Assembly (NCBI GenBank): GCA_951812575.1 | Contig: OX638322.1 | Coordinates: 774,850 to 838,849 of the forward strand | From: Candidatus Binatia bacterium | Lineage (GTDB): Bacteria; Desulfobacterota; Binatia; Bin18 | Direction of reading: 5' to 3' | DNA: 64,000 bases | Part shown: positions 8,971-16,243 of the stretch, piece after piece | How the letters are laid out: each line of letters begins with the position of its first letter | Numbering within the stretch: the first letter of the stretch is position 1 | Notes under the pieces: generated by a model | Told to the model about the DNA's origin: nothing | What the model saw: the letters and a program-made list of their open reading frames with translations, nothing else | Databases searched by the model: none | Made by a program: the position numbers and the translations under genes

Positions 8971-9176
8971 GGGGCCTCCCCTTTGGCGAGATGTTCGGCT
9001 CGATTGAACTTTCCTCGTACATACTCCGTGACCCGTCGGTACAGGTCCATTTCGCCATCGGAGAATTCATATTCGACGCTATACGCCCTTCGTTCCAGGA
9101 AGAGTGGTCGGCCATCAAACTTGAGCAAGTCTTCCTTGACCACCGCTCCGCGCGTAATTTCTTCAAGTCTGGGCAT
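8964..9176 (-). pseudogene. SNF2-type helicase remnant with internal deletion
   Basis: A 70-codon frame whose first 13 residues, MPRLEEITRGAVV, are the N-terminus of a large SNF2/DEAD-type helicase common in defence islands. It continues at once with KEDLLKFDGRPLF and ERRAYSVEYEFSD, a block normally found some 300-350 residues downstream in that family. It stops after FNRAEHLAKGEAPC, so most of the two helicase domains is gone. VVK at the junction resembles MVK in the internal block, which fits a deletion at short direct repeats. It was the first gene of the operon with the AlbA_2, ParA and DUF1156 genes. Confidence 0.65.
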
Positions 9177-9281
9177 GGTTGCGTCGGAACCTTTTTTGCT
9201 CCGGCTTACTTTACCTCAAGTATTTCTCTTGCGTATAGTGTAGGCTATGTGCTTCCAGGGCGTGCCCCTCACTTACGCTGG

Positions 9282-9298
9282 GCGGGCAAGATGCCCGC
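9282..9298. repeat. Short palindrome GCGGGCA-aga-TGCCCGC
   Basis: A 7-bp stem with a 3-base centre inside a longer phrase (CTGGGCGGGCAAGATGCCCG). It lies 18 bases upstream of the M50-like gene and after the end of the degraded defence operon. It looks like a dispersed palindromic repeat rather than a dedicated operator. The rest of the 140-base gap shows nothing else. Confidence 0.45.
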
Positions 9299-9316
9299 GC
9301 TCCCAGGAAATGAACT

Positions 9317-10021
9317 ATGCCGGACAGCCAACACCGCCGACCGCTGAACCTCCGCCAACTGCTGGTTTTCCTCACCATCGGTTTTGTGTCGCTGCTCTTC
9401 TGGCATACGCCGTTTCTCTACCCGATTAAAATTTTCGTTGTCTTTATCCACGAAGCGGGCCATGCGTTCACCACGGTTCTCACCGGCGGACAGGTGATCT
9501 CCATGGTGGTGACCCCGTGGCAGTCGGGTTATGTCCAGCATGTCGGTGGCAACCCACTGTTCATTGCTGCTGCCGGCTATATCGGCAGTGCGCTTTTTGG
9601 CGGCCTGCTGCTCCTGCTCTCAACCCGGGACGAATGGGCTTCAGTGATCTTCTTTGGACTGGCCGTCTTCTTTGGGCTGGTGACGCTCGTTTTTGTGCGC
9701 AATGGCTTTGGGCTGGTTTTTGGCTGCGGGACGGCCCTGAGCTTTGCCCTGCTCTCGCGACGGCCCTTTCCGGGGACGCACTATATCGTGGACATCCTGG
9801 CGGTCACGAGTTCGTTGTACGCCGTGTACGATCTGACAGATTTCTTGTTTATCGGTATGCGCACAGACGCGGTCATTTTGGCGGAGCTGACCGCGGTGCC
9901 GGCTTTTATCTGGGCCGGGCTGTGGAGCGTACTCTCGCTGGCCATCGTCTGGGGAGCCGGAAAGCGGGCGGTACGCCATACTCCCCGGACTGCCGACGAA
10001 GAGACGCGGGAGTTTGAATAG
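9317..10021 (+). CDS. M50 family (M50B-like) membrane metallopeptidase
   Basis: Integral membrane protein of 234 residues with five or six hydrophobic segments. The zinc-binding HEAGH lies in an early helix (residues 45-49), as in the M50B-like group related to site-2 proteases. DLTDFLFIG near residue 175 may supply the further Asp ligand. Such proteins are predicted intramembrane proteases but many are uncharacterised. It is a single gene pointing right between leftward neighbours. A weak AGGAAA precedes the ATG. Confidence 0.8.
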   Translation: MPDSQHRRPLNLRQLLVFLTIGFVSLLFWHTPFLYPIKIFVVFIHEAGHAFTTVLTGGQVISMVVTPWQSGYVQHVGGNPLFIAAAGYIGSALFGGLLLLLSTRDEWASVIFFGLAVFFGLVTLVFVRNGFGLVFGCGTALSFALLSRRPFPGTHYIVDILAVTSSLYAVYDLTDFLFIGMRTDAVILAELTAVPAFIWAGLWSVLSLAIVWGAGKRAVRHTPRTADEETREFE

Positions 10022-10043
10022 CCGCGGTGCCCCCCTTCAAGGC

Positions 10044-10151
10044 TTAGTCTTTTCTAAAGGCGAGCGCCCAGGCGCCCACAATCACATACTTAACATTCTT
10101 CGTGTTCAGTAAGCGGATGAACTCGCGCAGATCGCTCGATAATTGCCTCAT
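10044..10151 (-). pseudogene. Nucleotidyltransferase fragment (toxin-like), truncated
   Basis: A 35-codon frame reading MRQLSSDLREFIRLLN and KYVIVGAWALAFRKD before a stop. This matches the N-terminus of MNT-like nucleotidyltransferases, where the VGGYALAFHG strand precedes the GS...D catalytic motif. The catalytic part is absent and only a few bases separate the stop from the convergent M50 gene. It overlaps the 3' end of the small gene at 10090-10281, the usual arrangement of this two-gene module, so this is the broken second half of the pair. Confidence 0.55.
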
Positions 10152-10281
10152 TGGGATTCTCGGGCATGATGAGCTCAAGCAATATCTGAAGCTTCTCGTC
10201 ACCGGACAGGGATTGATAATACGCGTATTCGGCTTCGTCCGCTTCCTCGAAGCTGTCAAATTTCCGAACCGTCTTTTTCAT
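10090..10281 (-). CDS. Small accessory protein of a nucleotidyltransferase module
   Basis: Acidic 63-residue protein beginning MKKTVRKFDSFEEADEAEY, followed by YYQSLSGDEKLQILLELI. Small proteins with this FxSFEEADEAE opening are commonly encoded just before an MNT-like nucleotidyltransferase and are presumed antitoxins or adaptors. Here the partner downstream is truncated, so the gene is probably an orphan. It lies 15 bases after the Rieske beta subunit stop and may be read with that operon. Confidence 0.6.
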   Translation of the reverse strand: MKKTVRKFDSFEEADEAEYAYYQSLSGDEKLQILLELIMPENPNEAIIERSARVHPLTEHEEC

Positions 10282-10295
10282 GAGGGACAGAGCCA

Positions 10296-10790
10296 CTACA
10301 GCGGCGTCGCCAGCAGCGACGAAATCCGGCTGGTGTCAACCACAACGATTTTCTCTTTCAACTTGGCAATCCCGTCGTTGATGAGCACTTTGTCTCGATA
10401 CTCGCCGGCGCTATACACCTCGGTGCTGCCGTAATCGACCGGGTCCAGATGGGTCTGGAGGACCACATAGTTGGCCCGGGCCTCAATCACGCCGTTGTCC
10501 TCACCGATGATCCGCACCCCGCTGACCACGTGGCGGTACAGATGGGGCGCATAATAATTGGCCTTGCGGTAAGCGGTCACCCGATCCTGCAACATGCCGC
10601 GGCTGTCACAATAGATCAGCGAGATGGGCAGGTTCTGCGACACATTCTCATGGGGGATGATTTGATACAGACAATCTTCGACAAAAAAGTTCGGCCAGTC
10701 TTCGAGTTCGTCATTATCCAGACAGGCCACATAGGCGTACAGCAGGTCTTCGACCGCAAAACGGGTTTCAATAGCACTCATGCCACTCAT
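10296..10790 (-). CDS. Aromatic-ring-hydroxylating dioxygenase, beta subunit
   Basis: Small subunit (164 residues, cystatin/NTF2-like fold) of a Rieske non-haem iron oxygenase. The YAYVACLDNDELEDWPNFF start, LIYCDSRGMLQDRVTAYR and HRHV-like LYRHVVSG segments are typical of this family. The subunit stabilises the alpha3beta3 oxygenase. It follows the alpha gene by 18 bases. No ferredoxin or reductase gene is present, so electron donors must be encoded elsewhere. The substrate is unknown. The gene order suggests an aromatic carboxylate. Confidence 0.9.
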   Translation of the reverse strand: MSGMSAIETRFAVEDLLYAYVACLDNDELEDWPNFFVEDCLYQIIPHENVSQNLPISLIYCDSRGMLQDRVTAYRKANYYAPHLYRHVVSGVRIIGEDNGVIEARANYVVLQTHLDPVDYGSTEVYSAGEYRDKVLINDGIAKLKEKIVVVDTSRISSLLATPL

Positions 10791-10808
10791 GGCTCTCGCC
10801 CTCCCCGC

Positions 10809-12065
10809 TTACGCGCCAGCGTGAAAACCCATGGTGTCACGGTAATAGCCCCAGAACCCACGGATGGCGGTTTCCGTAATCAGGCTCTGTTCGTCTGCGA
10901 CCTCGGTGCCCCCCATTTCAACAAACGACGTTGCGCTGCGGTCGCCCGTCACCGATTGCTGGACAATCTCGGCCGCATAGCCGTCTTCCATGGAAATCAG
11001 GCCGGCCGGACCAACCAGGTTGGCCTGTTTCAGACGAATCTCACGCATTTCCTCGTCGTCGTCCTCATAGCCGAAATAGGTGAAGATCAACTCAAAGCGA
11101 TCCGGCGCCTTGGGCAGGACCTGCCGGACGGCCAGCGTATTGGCAATCTGCTGAACAATCAGACAGGGAAAGATGGTCTGGATAAAGAGGCCTTCAAACT
11201 CGGGCCGCCCTTTGAGCACGGACGGGTCGGCAAGCTGATAGCCCTTTTGATAACTGTGCAGCCCGGATTCATATGTCGAGAGATCTTCCTCGGCCTGCGG
11301 TTTGGCGTGCAGCACGTCGTGGCGCGAGTGAGTATCCATGATGACACCGCCCTGTTGCGACGACCGGTACAGGCCAAACGTGGCGTGAAACACATGCAGC
11401 AGGCTGGCGTGATACGGGTCTTTAACGTTTTCAAAATACAGCTTCCAGTTGGCGTTCACCCACTGGCGGGTATGGCCCAGGACCTGGATGGGACGATTGA
11501 AAAGGCGGTCCAGCCATTCTCGCATGGGCGGACTGAGATAGTCCTCCAGCGGCTCAACGTCCGGGTTGAACGAGGCGAAGATCAGGCCGCGATAGGCGGC
11601 AACGCGGAGTTTGTGCAGGCCATGTTTAGACCGATCAAAATCCTCGCCATAGCCGCCCACACCCCCAATCCCTTTCTTGAATGGCACCCCGGTCAGATTG
11701 CCTTTGAGATCATAGCTCCACTGGTGGTAGATGCAGGTATGGGTCGGGCGGTTGCCGCTCAGTTCACGGCAGACCATGGCGCCGCGATGCGCGCAGCGAT
11801 TCACGAAGGCGTTCAGGCCGCCCGCTTTGTCGCGCGTGACCACAACAGGCGTGTCGCCGATAAAGGTAGATTTGAAATCACCCGGCTGCGCCACTTCCGC
11901 TTCGAGCCCCACATAATTCCAGATGGGGCCGCGAAAGAGCTTATCCTGCTCCTGGGCGTAAATGTCGGGGTCATAAAAGACCTGATAGGGCACCCGCGCG
12001 CCGCCCTCTGCCGGCCAAGAAAAAGAAGTCCCGTTGCTGCCGTTTCCGTTGTGTTGTGTCTGCAT
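10809..12065 (-). CDS. Rieske aromatic-ring-hydroxylating dioxygenase, alpha subunit
   Basis: Catalytic subunit of 418 residues. The Rieske [2Fe-2S] ligands are the Cys-x-His of CAHRG and the Cys-x2-His of CIYH about 17 residues later. The mononuclear iron site follows at NVKDPYHASLLH (Asp, His, His). The start is taken at the ATG at 12065, because an upstream in-frame codon at 12104 would run into the amidohydrolase gene. It sits five bases after that gene and just before the beta subunit. Together with the ACMSD-like amidohydrolase and two dehydrogenases it suggests oxidation of an aromatic acid. Confidence 0.92.
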   Translation of the reverse strand: MQTQHNGNGSNGTSFSWPAEGGARVPYQVFYDPDIYAQEQDKLFRGPIWNYVGLEAEVAQPGDFKSTFIGDTPVVVTRDKAGGLNAFVNRCAHRGAMVCRELSGNRPTHTCIYHQWSYDLKGNLTGVPFKKGIGGVGGYGEDFDRSKHGLHKLRVAAYRGLIFASFNPDVEPLEDYLSPPMREWLDRLFNRPIQVLGHTRQWVNANWKLYFENVKDPYHASLLHVFHATFGLYRSSQQGGVIMDTHSRHDVLHAKPQAEEDLSTYESGLHSYQKGYQLADPSVLKGRPEFEGLFIQTIFPCLIVQQIANTLAVRQVLPKAPDRFELIFTYFGYEDDDEEMREIRLKQANLVGPAGLISMEDGYAAEIVQQSVTGDRSATSFVEMGGTEVADEQSLITETAIRGFWGYYRDTMGFHAGA

Positions 12066-12069
12066 ACGC

Positions 12070-13185
12070 CTACTCCACTGGCAATCCGTATAGCTTCGAC
12101 GCATTATCGCGTGTCATCTTTTGTTTATCTGCTTCCGGCACATCCTGAAAGGCTCGCTCCAGCGTTTCCTGGGTGTGCGGAAAGGTGGAGGCCTGGTGCG
12201 GATAATCGGTGGACCACATGAAGTTCTCCGCCCCACCGGCCAGGGTGTAGGTCTTGAGCCCCATGGGGTCATCAATAAAAGTGGCGTACATCTGGCGCTG
12301 GAAGTACTCGCTCGGTTTGAGCGACAGCTTCACCCCATAGCCTTGCTTAAACCGCCGATAGTATTTATCCGCGCGCTCCAATAAATGCGGCACCCAGGCG
12401 ATATCGCCTTCGGCGGAGACAAACTTGAGTTGCGAGAAGCGTTCCAACACCCCGCTGAAGACCAGCCGTAAAAAGGAATGCTGCATCTCACTGGGGCGAA
12501 TAATCATGCGCACATACAGCTCGGCAATGTCCGATTCGTCCTGTTGGCTGTCCTTACTGCGTCCGGTCGCCAGATGCAGCGACAGGGGCATCTCAAGCTC
12601 TTGGGCCGTCGCCCAAAAGCGCTCATAGGCCGCCGAGCCGTAGGGCTGGTCGTCGGGCGGCGAGGCCCAGATCATGGCCCCCTTGAGACCCATTTTTTTA
12701 CAGCGCTCAAGCTCGGCGCAGCCCTGCTCGATATCAAACAGAGAGATCAGACCCAGGCCAGCGAACTTTTTTGAGTCATAACTGCAAAACTCGGCCAGCC
12801 AGTCGTTATAGACCCGAAAGCAGGCGTGTTGCAGCGCGGCGTCTTCCAGCCAGAACAGGACAAAGGCGCAGGTGGTGTACAGGACTTCGGCCTGAATACC
12901 GTCCAACTCCATGTCTTTCAGCCGAGCCGCGGGGTCCCAGCCACCGGGCAGGGCGTCCTCGGGTCCGGCTTCCATGAAGTCCTTATTAAACGTCTGACCG
13001 GCAGCAAACGCCCCGGAGAGGCGGAGCGGCGGCAGGTCTTCACACATAAAGAAGTGGCCTTTTTTATCCCCAGGATTTTTGACCACCCTGGGGGCTTGGT
13101 CACGAAACCGTTTCTCTATGCGGTCCACCCACAATGTCGGCGGCTCGCACATATGGGAGTCAGCAGAGATGATCTTATACGCCAC
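12070..13185 (-). CDS. Amidohydrolase family protein (ACMSD-like)
   Basis: TIM-barrel metal-dependent hydrolase or decarboxylase of 371 residues, PF04909 type. ISADSHMCEPPTLW near the start carries the first metal-binding His. SLHLATG and STDYPHQASTFP supply the later His and Asp. The family includes 2-amino-3-carboxymuconate-6-semialdehyde decarboxylase and resorcylate decarboxylases, which act on ring-derived acids without needing oxygen. The GTG at 13185 with AAGGAG six bases before it is the likely start. It is packed between the ureidoglycolate-lyase-like gene and the Rieske alpha gene. Confidence 0.85.
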   Translation of the reverse strand: MAYKIISADSHMCEPPTLWVDRIEKRFRDQAPRVVKNPGDKKGHFFMCEDLPPLRLSGAFAAGQTFNKDFMEAGPEDALPGGWDPAARLKDMELDGIQAEVLYTTCAFVLFWLEDAALQHACFRVYNDWLAEFCSYDSKKFAGLGLISLFDIEQGCAELERCKKMGLKGAMIWASPPDDQPYGSAAYERFWATAQELEMPLSLHLATGRSKDSQQDESDIAELYVRMIIRPSEMQHSFLRLVFSGVLERFSQLKFVSAEGDIAWVPHLLERADKYYRRFKQGYGVKLSLKPSEYFQRQMYATFIDDPMGLKTYTLAGGAENFMWSTDYPHQASTFPHTQETLERAFQDVPEADKQKMTRDNASKLYGLPVE

Positions 13186-13195
13186 GGTCCTCTCC

Positions 13196-13735
13196 TTAGA
13201 CTTCGAGCTCAATCACCCGCCCATCCCGCTTCTTCATGTCTACGAATTCGACATACGAGCGAACGGCGTGGGCCTGCTCGATCTTACCTTCCATCTCGCC
13301 GGCAGGGCTGGTGCCTTCACCCGCGTTCTTGCGGGTCACGTTAATAAACGAGCACTCCTGGCCCAGGGTCAGCGCGTTATGCCAGGTGCCCTTATAGATG
13401 AAGGCCGCCTGACCGGGATCGACATTAAAGGCTGCAACGTTGTCATAATCAAACGCATATTCCTCAGGGCCGCCCTCGCGGCTGTCGGGAGGCGGAGCGA
13501 CGACCAGAATCAAAGAGCCCTGCACAGGGATAAAGGTCTGGTTGTAGGAAAAATGGATGGCCATCTGATCCATGATTCTGGCGTTGGGTCGATACTGAAA
13601 CGACAGCATTTCCATGGCCACCCGGCCCTCTTCGACCTCGGGATAGATCAGCTTTTTCTGTTCCAGGACTTTCCCGTAGGGCGCAAAGGCTTCGGCGGTA
13701 AGCGGTTTGATTTTGACCTTGACGTGTTCGGCCAT
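13196..13735 (-). CDS. Ureidoglycolate lyase-like cupin
   Basis: Protein of 179 residues with the AllA fold. IKPLTAEAFAPYGKVLE at the N-terminus, FIPVQGSLILVVAPP in the barrel and YKGTWHNALTLG near residue 125 are the usual family blocks. True AllA releases glyoxylate and urea from ureidoglycolate, but no other allantoin genes are here and the operon is aromatic-catabolic, so a different substrate is likely. AAGGAGG precedes the ATG. A gap of about 135 bases with no visible gene separates it from the SDR upstream. Confidence 0.75.
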   Translation of the reverse strand: MAEHVKVKIKPLTAEAFAPYGKVLEQKKLIYPEVEEGRVAMEMLSFQYRPNARIMDQMAIHFSYNQTFIPVQGSLILVVAPPPDSREGGPEEYAFDYDNVAAFNVDPGQAAFIYKGTWHNALTLGQECSFINVTRKNAGEGTSPAGEMEGKIEQAHAVRSYVEFVDMKKRDGRVIELEV

Positions 13736-13869
13736 CGGACATCCCTCCTTGATAATTCCAGGCGTATCACTCGTGCGCGGCTTGCAGCATACCAAAGCCG
13801 GCGGTCCGGTGACAGAGGTTGAGCGGACACTTTGCTCCGCCGACCTCGCGGTCAGGATACCTCAAGCGG

Positions 13870-14655
13870 CTATGCCTGCTCCCGACTCGCGATGGATGAT
13901 GACAGCAAGCCACCGTCCACGAGCAGGGTCTGGCCGCGAATAAAATCGGCATCCTCGGAGCACAGAAAGGCGGCCACCGCGGCAATATCTTCCGGCCGGC
14001 CTGTCCGACCGGCCGGGGTCTGAGGAATGACATCGCGTTCGTACTGTGCGTAGGCAGCCTCCCCGCCGGCGTACATTTGGGCCGAATCGGTCTGAATCAG
14101 ACCGGGGTTAATGCCGTTGACGGCAATCCCACGCGGGCCGAGTTCGTGCGCCAGATACATCGTCATGTTTTCCAGAGCCGCCTTGGCCGCACCCAGCAAG
14201 CCGTGGCCGGCCAGCATGCGCAAGGAATCAATGCCGGATATGGTAACGATTTTTCCCTGGCGTCCGGCCATCAAGGGCACCGCTTCCTGCACGGCAACCA
14301 GGGTGCCGGTGATGGTCAGATCAAAGGTCCGGGTCACATTGTGTTCGCCCTGGCGCAACAGCGGCCGAAAGGCGGTGGCCGCGGCATTGGCGATAAATAT
14401 ATCCAGACAGCCGAGCGTCTCTTTCACCCGCCGAAACATCGCCCGGACCGCCTCGGCGTCACTCAGGTCGGCCTGGAGCAGCAACGCCTCAGAGCCCCGC
14501 TGTGCGACCTCGGCGGCAACCGCTTCCGCTTCGGCCGTATTGCGGCGGTAATTCACACCGATCCGTGCTCCTTCGGACGCCAGCCGCAGGGCAATCGCCC
14601 GGCCGATGCCCCGCGAAGAGCCGGTGATAAGGGCCACTTTGTTTGCAAAACGCAC
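13870..14655 (-). CDS. SDR family protein lacking the catalytic tyrosine
   Basis: Short-chain dehydrogenase-like protein of 261 residues with an intact cofactor loop TGSSRGIG (11-18), an AANAAA-like turn near 90 and Ser140 in VTISG. At the catalytic helix the sequence is GHGLLGAAKAALE: Lys158 is kept, but the Tyr of YxxxK is Leu154. The alternative FabL-like Y-x6-K position is His151. The enzyme may be inactive or use an altered mechanism. The start is GTG with AGGAAG upstream. It lies 20 bases after the next SDR gene. Confidence 0.85.
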   Translation of the reverse strand: MRFANKVALITGSSRGIGRAIALRLASEGARIGVNYRRNTAEAEAVAAEVAQRGSEALLLQADLSDAEAVRAMFRRVKETLGCLDIFIANAAATAFRPLLRQGEHNVTRTFDLTITGTLVAVQEAVPLMAGRQGKIVTISGIDSLRMLAGHGLLGAAKAALENMTMYLAHELGPRGIAVNGINPGLIQTDSAQMYAGGEAAYAQYERDVIPQTPAGRTGRPEDIAAVAAFLCSEDADFIRGQTLLVDGGLLSSSIASREQA

Positions 14656-14674
14656 GCGCGTCTTCCTTTCAATC

Positions 14675-15436
14675 CTAGCCTGCCATGGTCAGCCCACCGC
14701 TGACAGACAAGACCTGGCCGGTCACGAAATCCGCATCCGGTGAGGCAAAAAACGCAACGGCGTTTGCAATTTCTTCGGGCTGCCCCAAGCGTCGAAACGG
14801 GACCGCGCGGGTCATGGCGCTGATAATCTTGGCGCCCTTTTCGCCTGACGAAACCTGCTGGAGCAGGGCCGTATCCGTGGGACCGGGACAGACCACGTTG
14901 ACATTGATCTTGGCGCGAGCCAGCTCACGCGCCAGGGTTTTGGAAAAGCCGATAATCCCGGCTTTACAGGCGGAATAGACCGCCTCTCCGGTCGAGCCGA
15001 CCCGGCCGGCGTCCGAGCTGATCGAAATAATCTTGCCCTGGCTGCGCTCGGCCATCTGCGCCGCTACCGTATGGCAAAAATTAATGGGACCGCGCAGATT
15101 GATCGCGATCACCTTATCCCAGGTCTCGGGCGCGCTGTGGAGAAAAGGCTCGATCTTGTCCCAACCGGCATTGTTCACCAGCACGTCAATCGGTCCCCAG
15201 CTATCCGTCACCTGTCTCACGCAGGCCTGGACCTGATCGAGCTGAGTCACATCGGTCCTGACCACCTGAGCCTGCCCGCCGGCGGCCAGAATATCGTCGG
15301 CTGTTTTCCGGGCTTCGTCTTCCAGAATATCGGCAATGGCGACTTTGGCGCCCTCCTCGGCCAGACGCAAACAAATCGCCCGGCCTATGCCTCGACTGCC
15401 GCCGGTCACCAGCGCGACCTTGTCTTTGATACGCAT
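14675..15436 (-). CDS. SDR family oxidoreductase (BadH/FabG-like)
   Basis: NAD(P)-dependent dehydrogenase of 253 residues with all active-site elements: TGGSRGIG cofactor loop, NNAG at about 88-91, SISSDAGR with the catalytic Ser and YSACKAG with Tyr and Lys. Its overall form is like 2-hydroxycyclohexanecarboxyl-CoA dehydrogenase (BadH) and FabG-type ketoreductases. The start ATG at 15436 has GGAGGAGG five bases upstream. It appears to be the first gene of the leftward operon that runs through the second SDR, AllA-like, amidohydrolase and Rieske genes. Confidence 0.88.
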   Translation of the reverse strand: MRIKDKVALVTGGSRGIGRAICLRLAEEGAKVAIADILEDEARKTADDILAAGGQAQVVRTDVTQLDQVQACVRQVTDSWGPIDVLVNNAGWDKIEPFLHSAPETWDKVIAINLRGPINFCHTVAAQMAERSQGKIISISSDAGRVGSTGEAVYSACKAGIIGFSKTLARELARAKINVNVVCPGPTDTALLQQVSSGEKGAKIISAMTRAVPFRRLGQPEEIANAVAFFASPDADFVTGQVLSVSGGLTMAG

Positions 15437-15567
15437 GCATTCCTCCTCCACTGAAAAGCCGGGCTATCTTAGCCGACACTCGTAGACATCAGCAACGCGT
15501 ATGCTCACTGGCATGCCTGGTGGGATGCTCGTCAAGAGGGTACCGTCACCGAAGCTGGGGGAGGCGG

Positions 15568-15906
15568 CTAATCTTGAGCAAGATCGTCAAAGCCAAGGGT
15601 AAAGAGTAAGGCTCCACGCAGTTCGGTTAAGACCGTTGAAGGGACGGTTCCCACAAAGGAGCGCAGCCCAACTTTTGGGACAGTCACAAGATTATCCAGG
15701 TTAATGGCTGAGGCCGTCTTCAAACCACACTCCAGACCAATAACGACCTCGGAAGGTATACCGCGAATTGTGGTTGTGATCGGGGCAACGATTACGCTGT
15801 ACAGATGGCTAATGATTTCCTGTCTTGTCAAAATGAGTACGGGGCGGCGCTTGTTTGGACTGGGGAAACTAAACTGCCAGATCTCCCCGCGATTTACTTC
15901 GGCCAT
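15568..15906 (-). CDS. MazF/PemK family mRNA interferase toxin
   Basis: Type II toxin of 112 residues with the MazF SH3-like barrel: RGEIWQFSFPSPNKRRPVLI at the N-terminus, VAPITTTIRGIPSEV in the middle (conserved Thr/Arg region) and NLDNLVTVPK, all strong family marks. MazF cleaves mRNA at short motifs and is held inactive by its antitoxin. It overlaps the antitoxin gene by 13 bases. It looks intact, unlike most toxin-antitoxin genes in this window. Confidence 0.88.
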   Translation of the reverse strand: MAEVNRGEIWQFSFPSPNKRRPVLILTRQEIISHLYSVIVAPITTTIRGIPSEVVIGLECGLKTASAINLDNLVTVPKVGLRSFVGTVPSTVLTELRGALLFTLGFDDLAQD

Positions 15907-16127
15907 GTCTGGGCTCCCAGTACGGGCGTAAATTCGTCTTGGCTTACAGGATGCCGCTCATATCCTTCTCTGTGGCTCCGAACCTTCTCGGCCAGAGAGC
16001 GCCGCTGAAGCCAGAGTTCCAGGGCCTCGCGAACCACTTCGGACCGACCCCGTTTATCTGCCCGGCCGGCGAGGTCAATTTCCTTTAGAAGCGAGGCATC
16101 TATACGAAGAGATATTGTTCGTGTCAT
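15894..16127 (-). CDS. Ribbon-helix-helix antitoxin
   Basis: Antitoxin of 77 residues (82 if translation begins at the ATG at 16142). RTISLRIDASLLKEIDLAG forms the ribbon strand and first helix, followed by RSEVVREALELWLQRR. The C-terminal tail should wrap around the MazF dimer. Neither possible ATG has a good Shine-Dalgarno sequence. An operator-like palindrome lies just upstream. RHH antitoxins usually repress their own promoter. Confidence 0.85.
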   Translation of the reverse strand: MTRTISLRIDASLLKEIDLAGRADKRGRSEVVREALELWLQRRSLAEKVRSHREGYERHPVSQDEFTPVLGAQTWPK

Positions 16128-16162
16128 ACATATAGCATTCATTTTGTATTATATTTGTCAAT

Positions 16163-16177
16163 CTCTCAGGCTGAGAG
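16163..16177. promoter_or_regulatory. Palindrome upstream of the RHH/MazF operon
   Basis: CTCTCAG-G-CTGAGAG, two perfect 7-base arms around one base, 36 bases upstream of the antitoxin start. It is followed on the minus strand by TTGACA and an A+T-rich stretch that could be the promoter. Likely autoregulatory operator for the RHH protein. Inferred from position and symmetry only. Confidence 0.45.
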
Positions 16178-16194
16178 CCCTGACAAACCCCGTC

Positions 16195-16222
16195 TTGGCT
16201 CATGAGGTAAAATCATTATAAT
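16195..16222 (+). promoter_or_regulatory. Candidate sigma-70 promoter of moaA
   Basis: TTGGCT, 16 bases, then TATAAT, placing a transcription start about 15 bases before the moaA ATG. The -10 is perfect and the -35 is poor. No room for a Moco riboswitch is present. Confidence 0.4.
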
Positions 16223-16243
16223 AAGCAGCCTTAAGGAGACTGC

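Noticed and set aside
10449..12221. Long open frame of 590 codons on the plus strand opposite the Rieske genes
   Set aside because: It is antisense to two clear dioxygenase subunit genes with complete metal-binding motifs. Its own sequence shows no family blocks, only the composition expected from the complement of G+C-rich coding DNA.
15437..15567. Gap between the SDR operon and mazF as a possible small RNA gene
   Set aside because: No stable stem with a T-run and no recognised RNA pattern.
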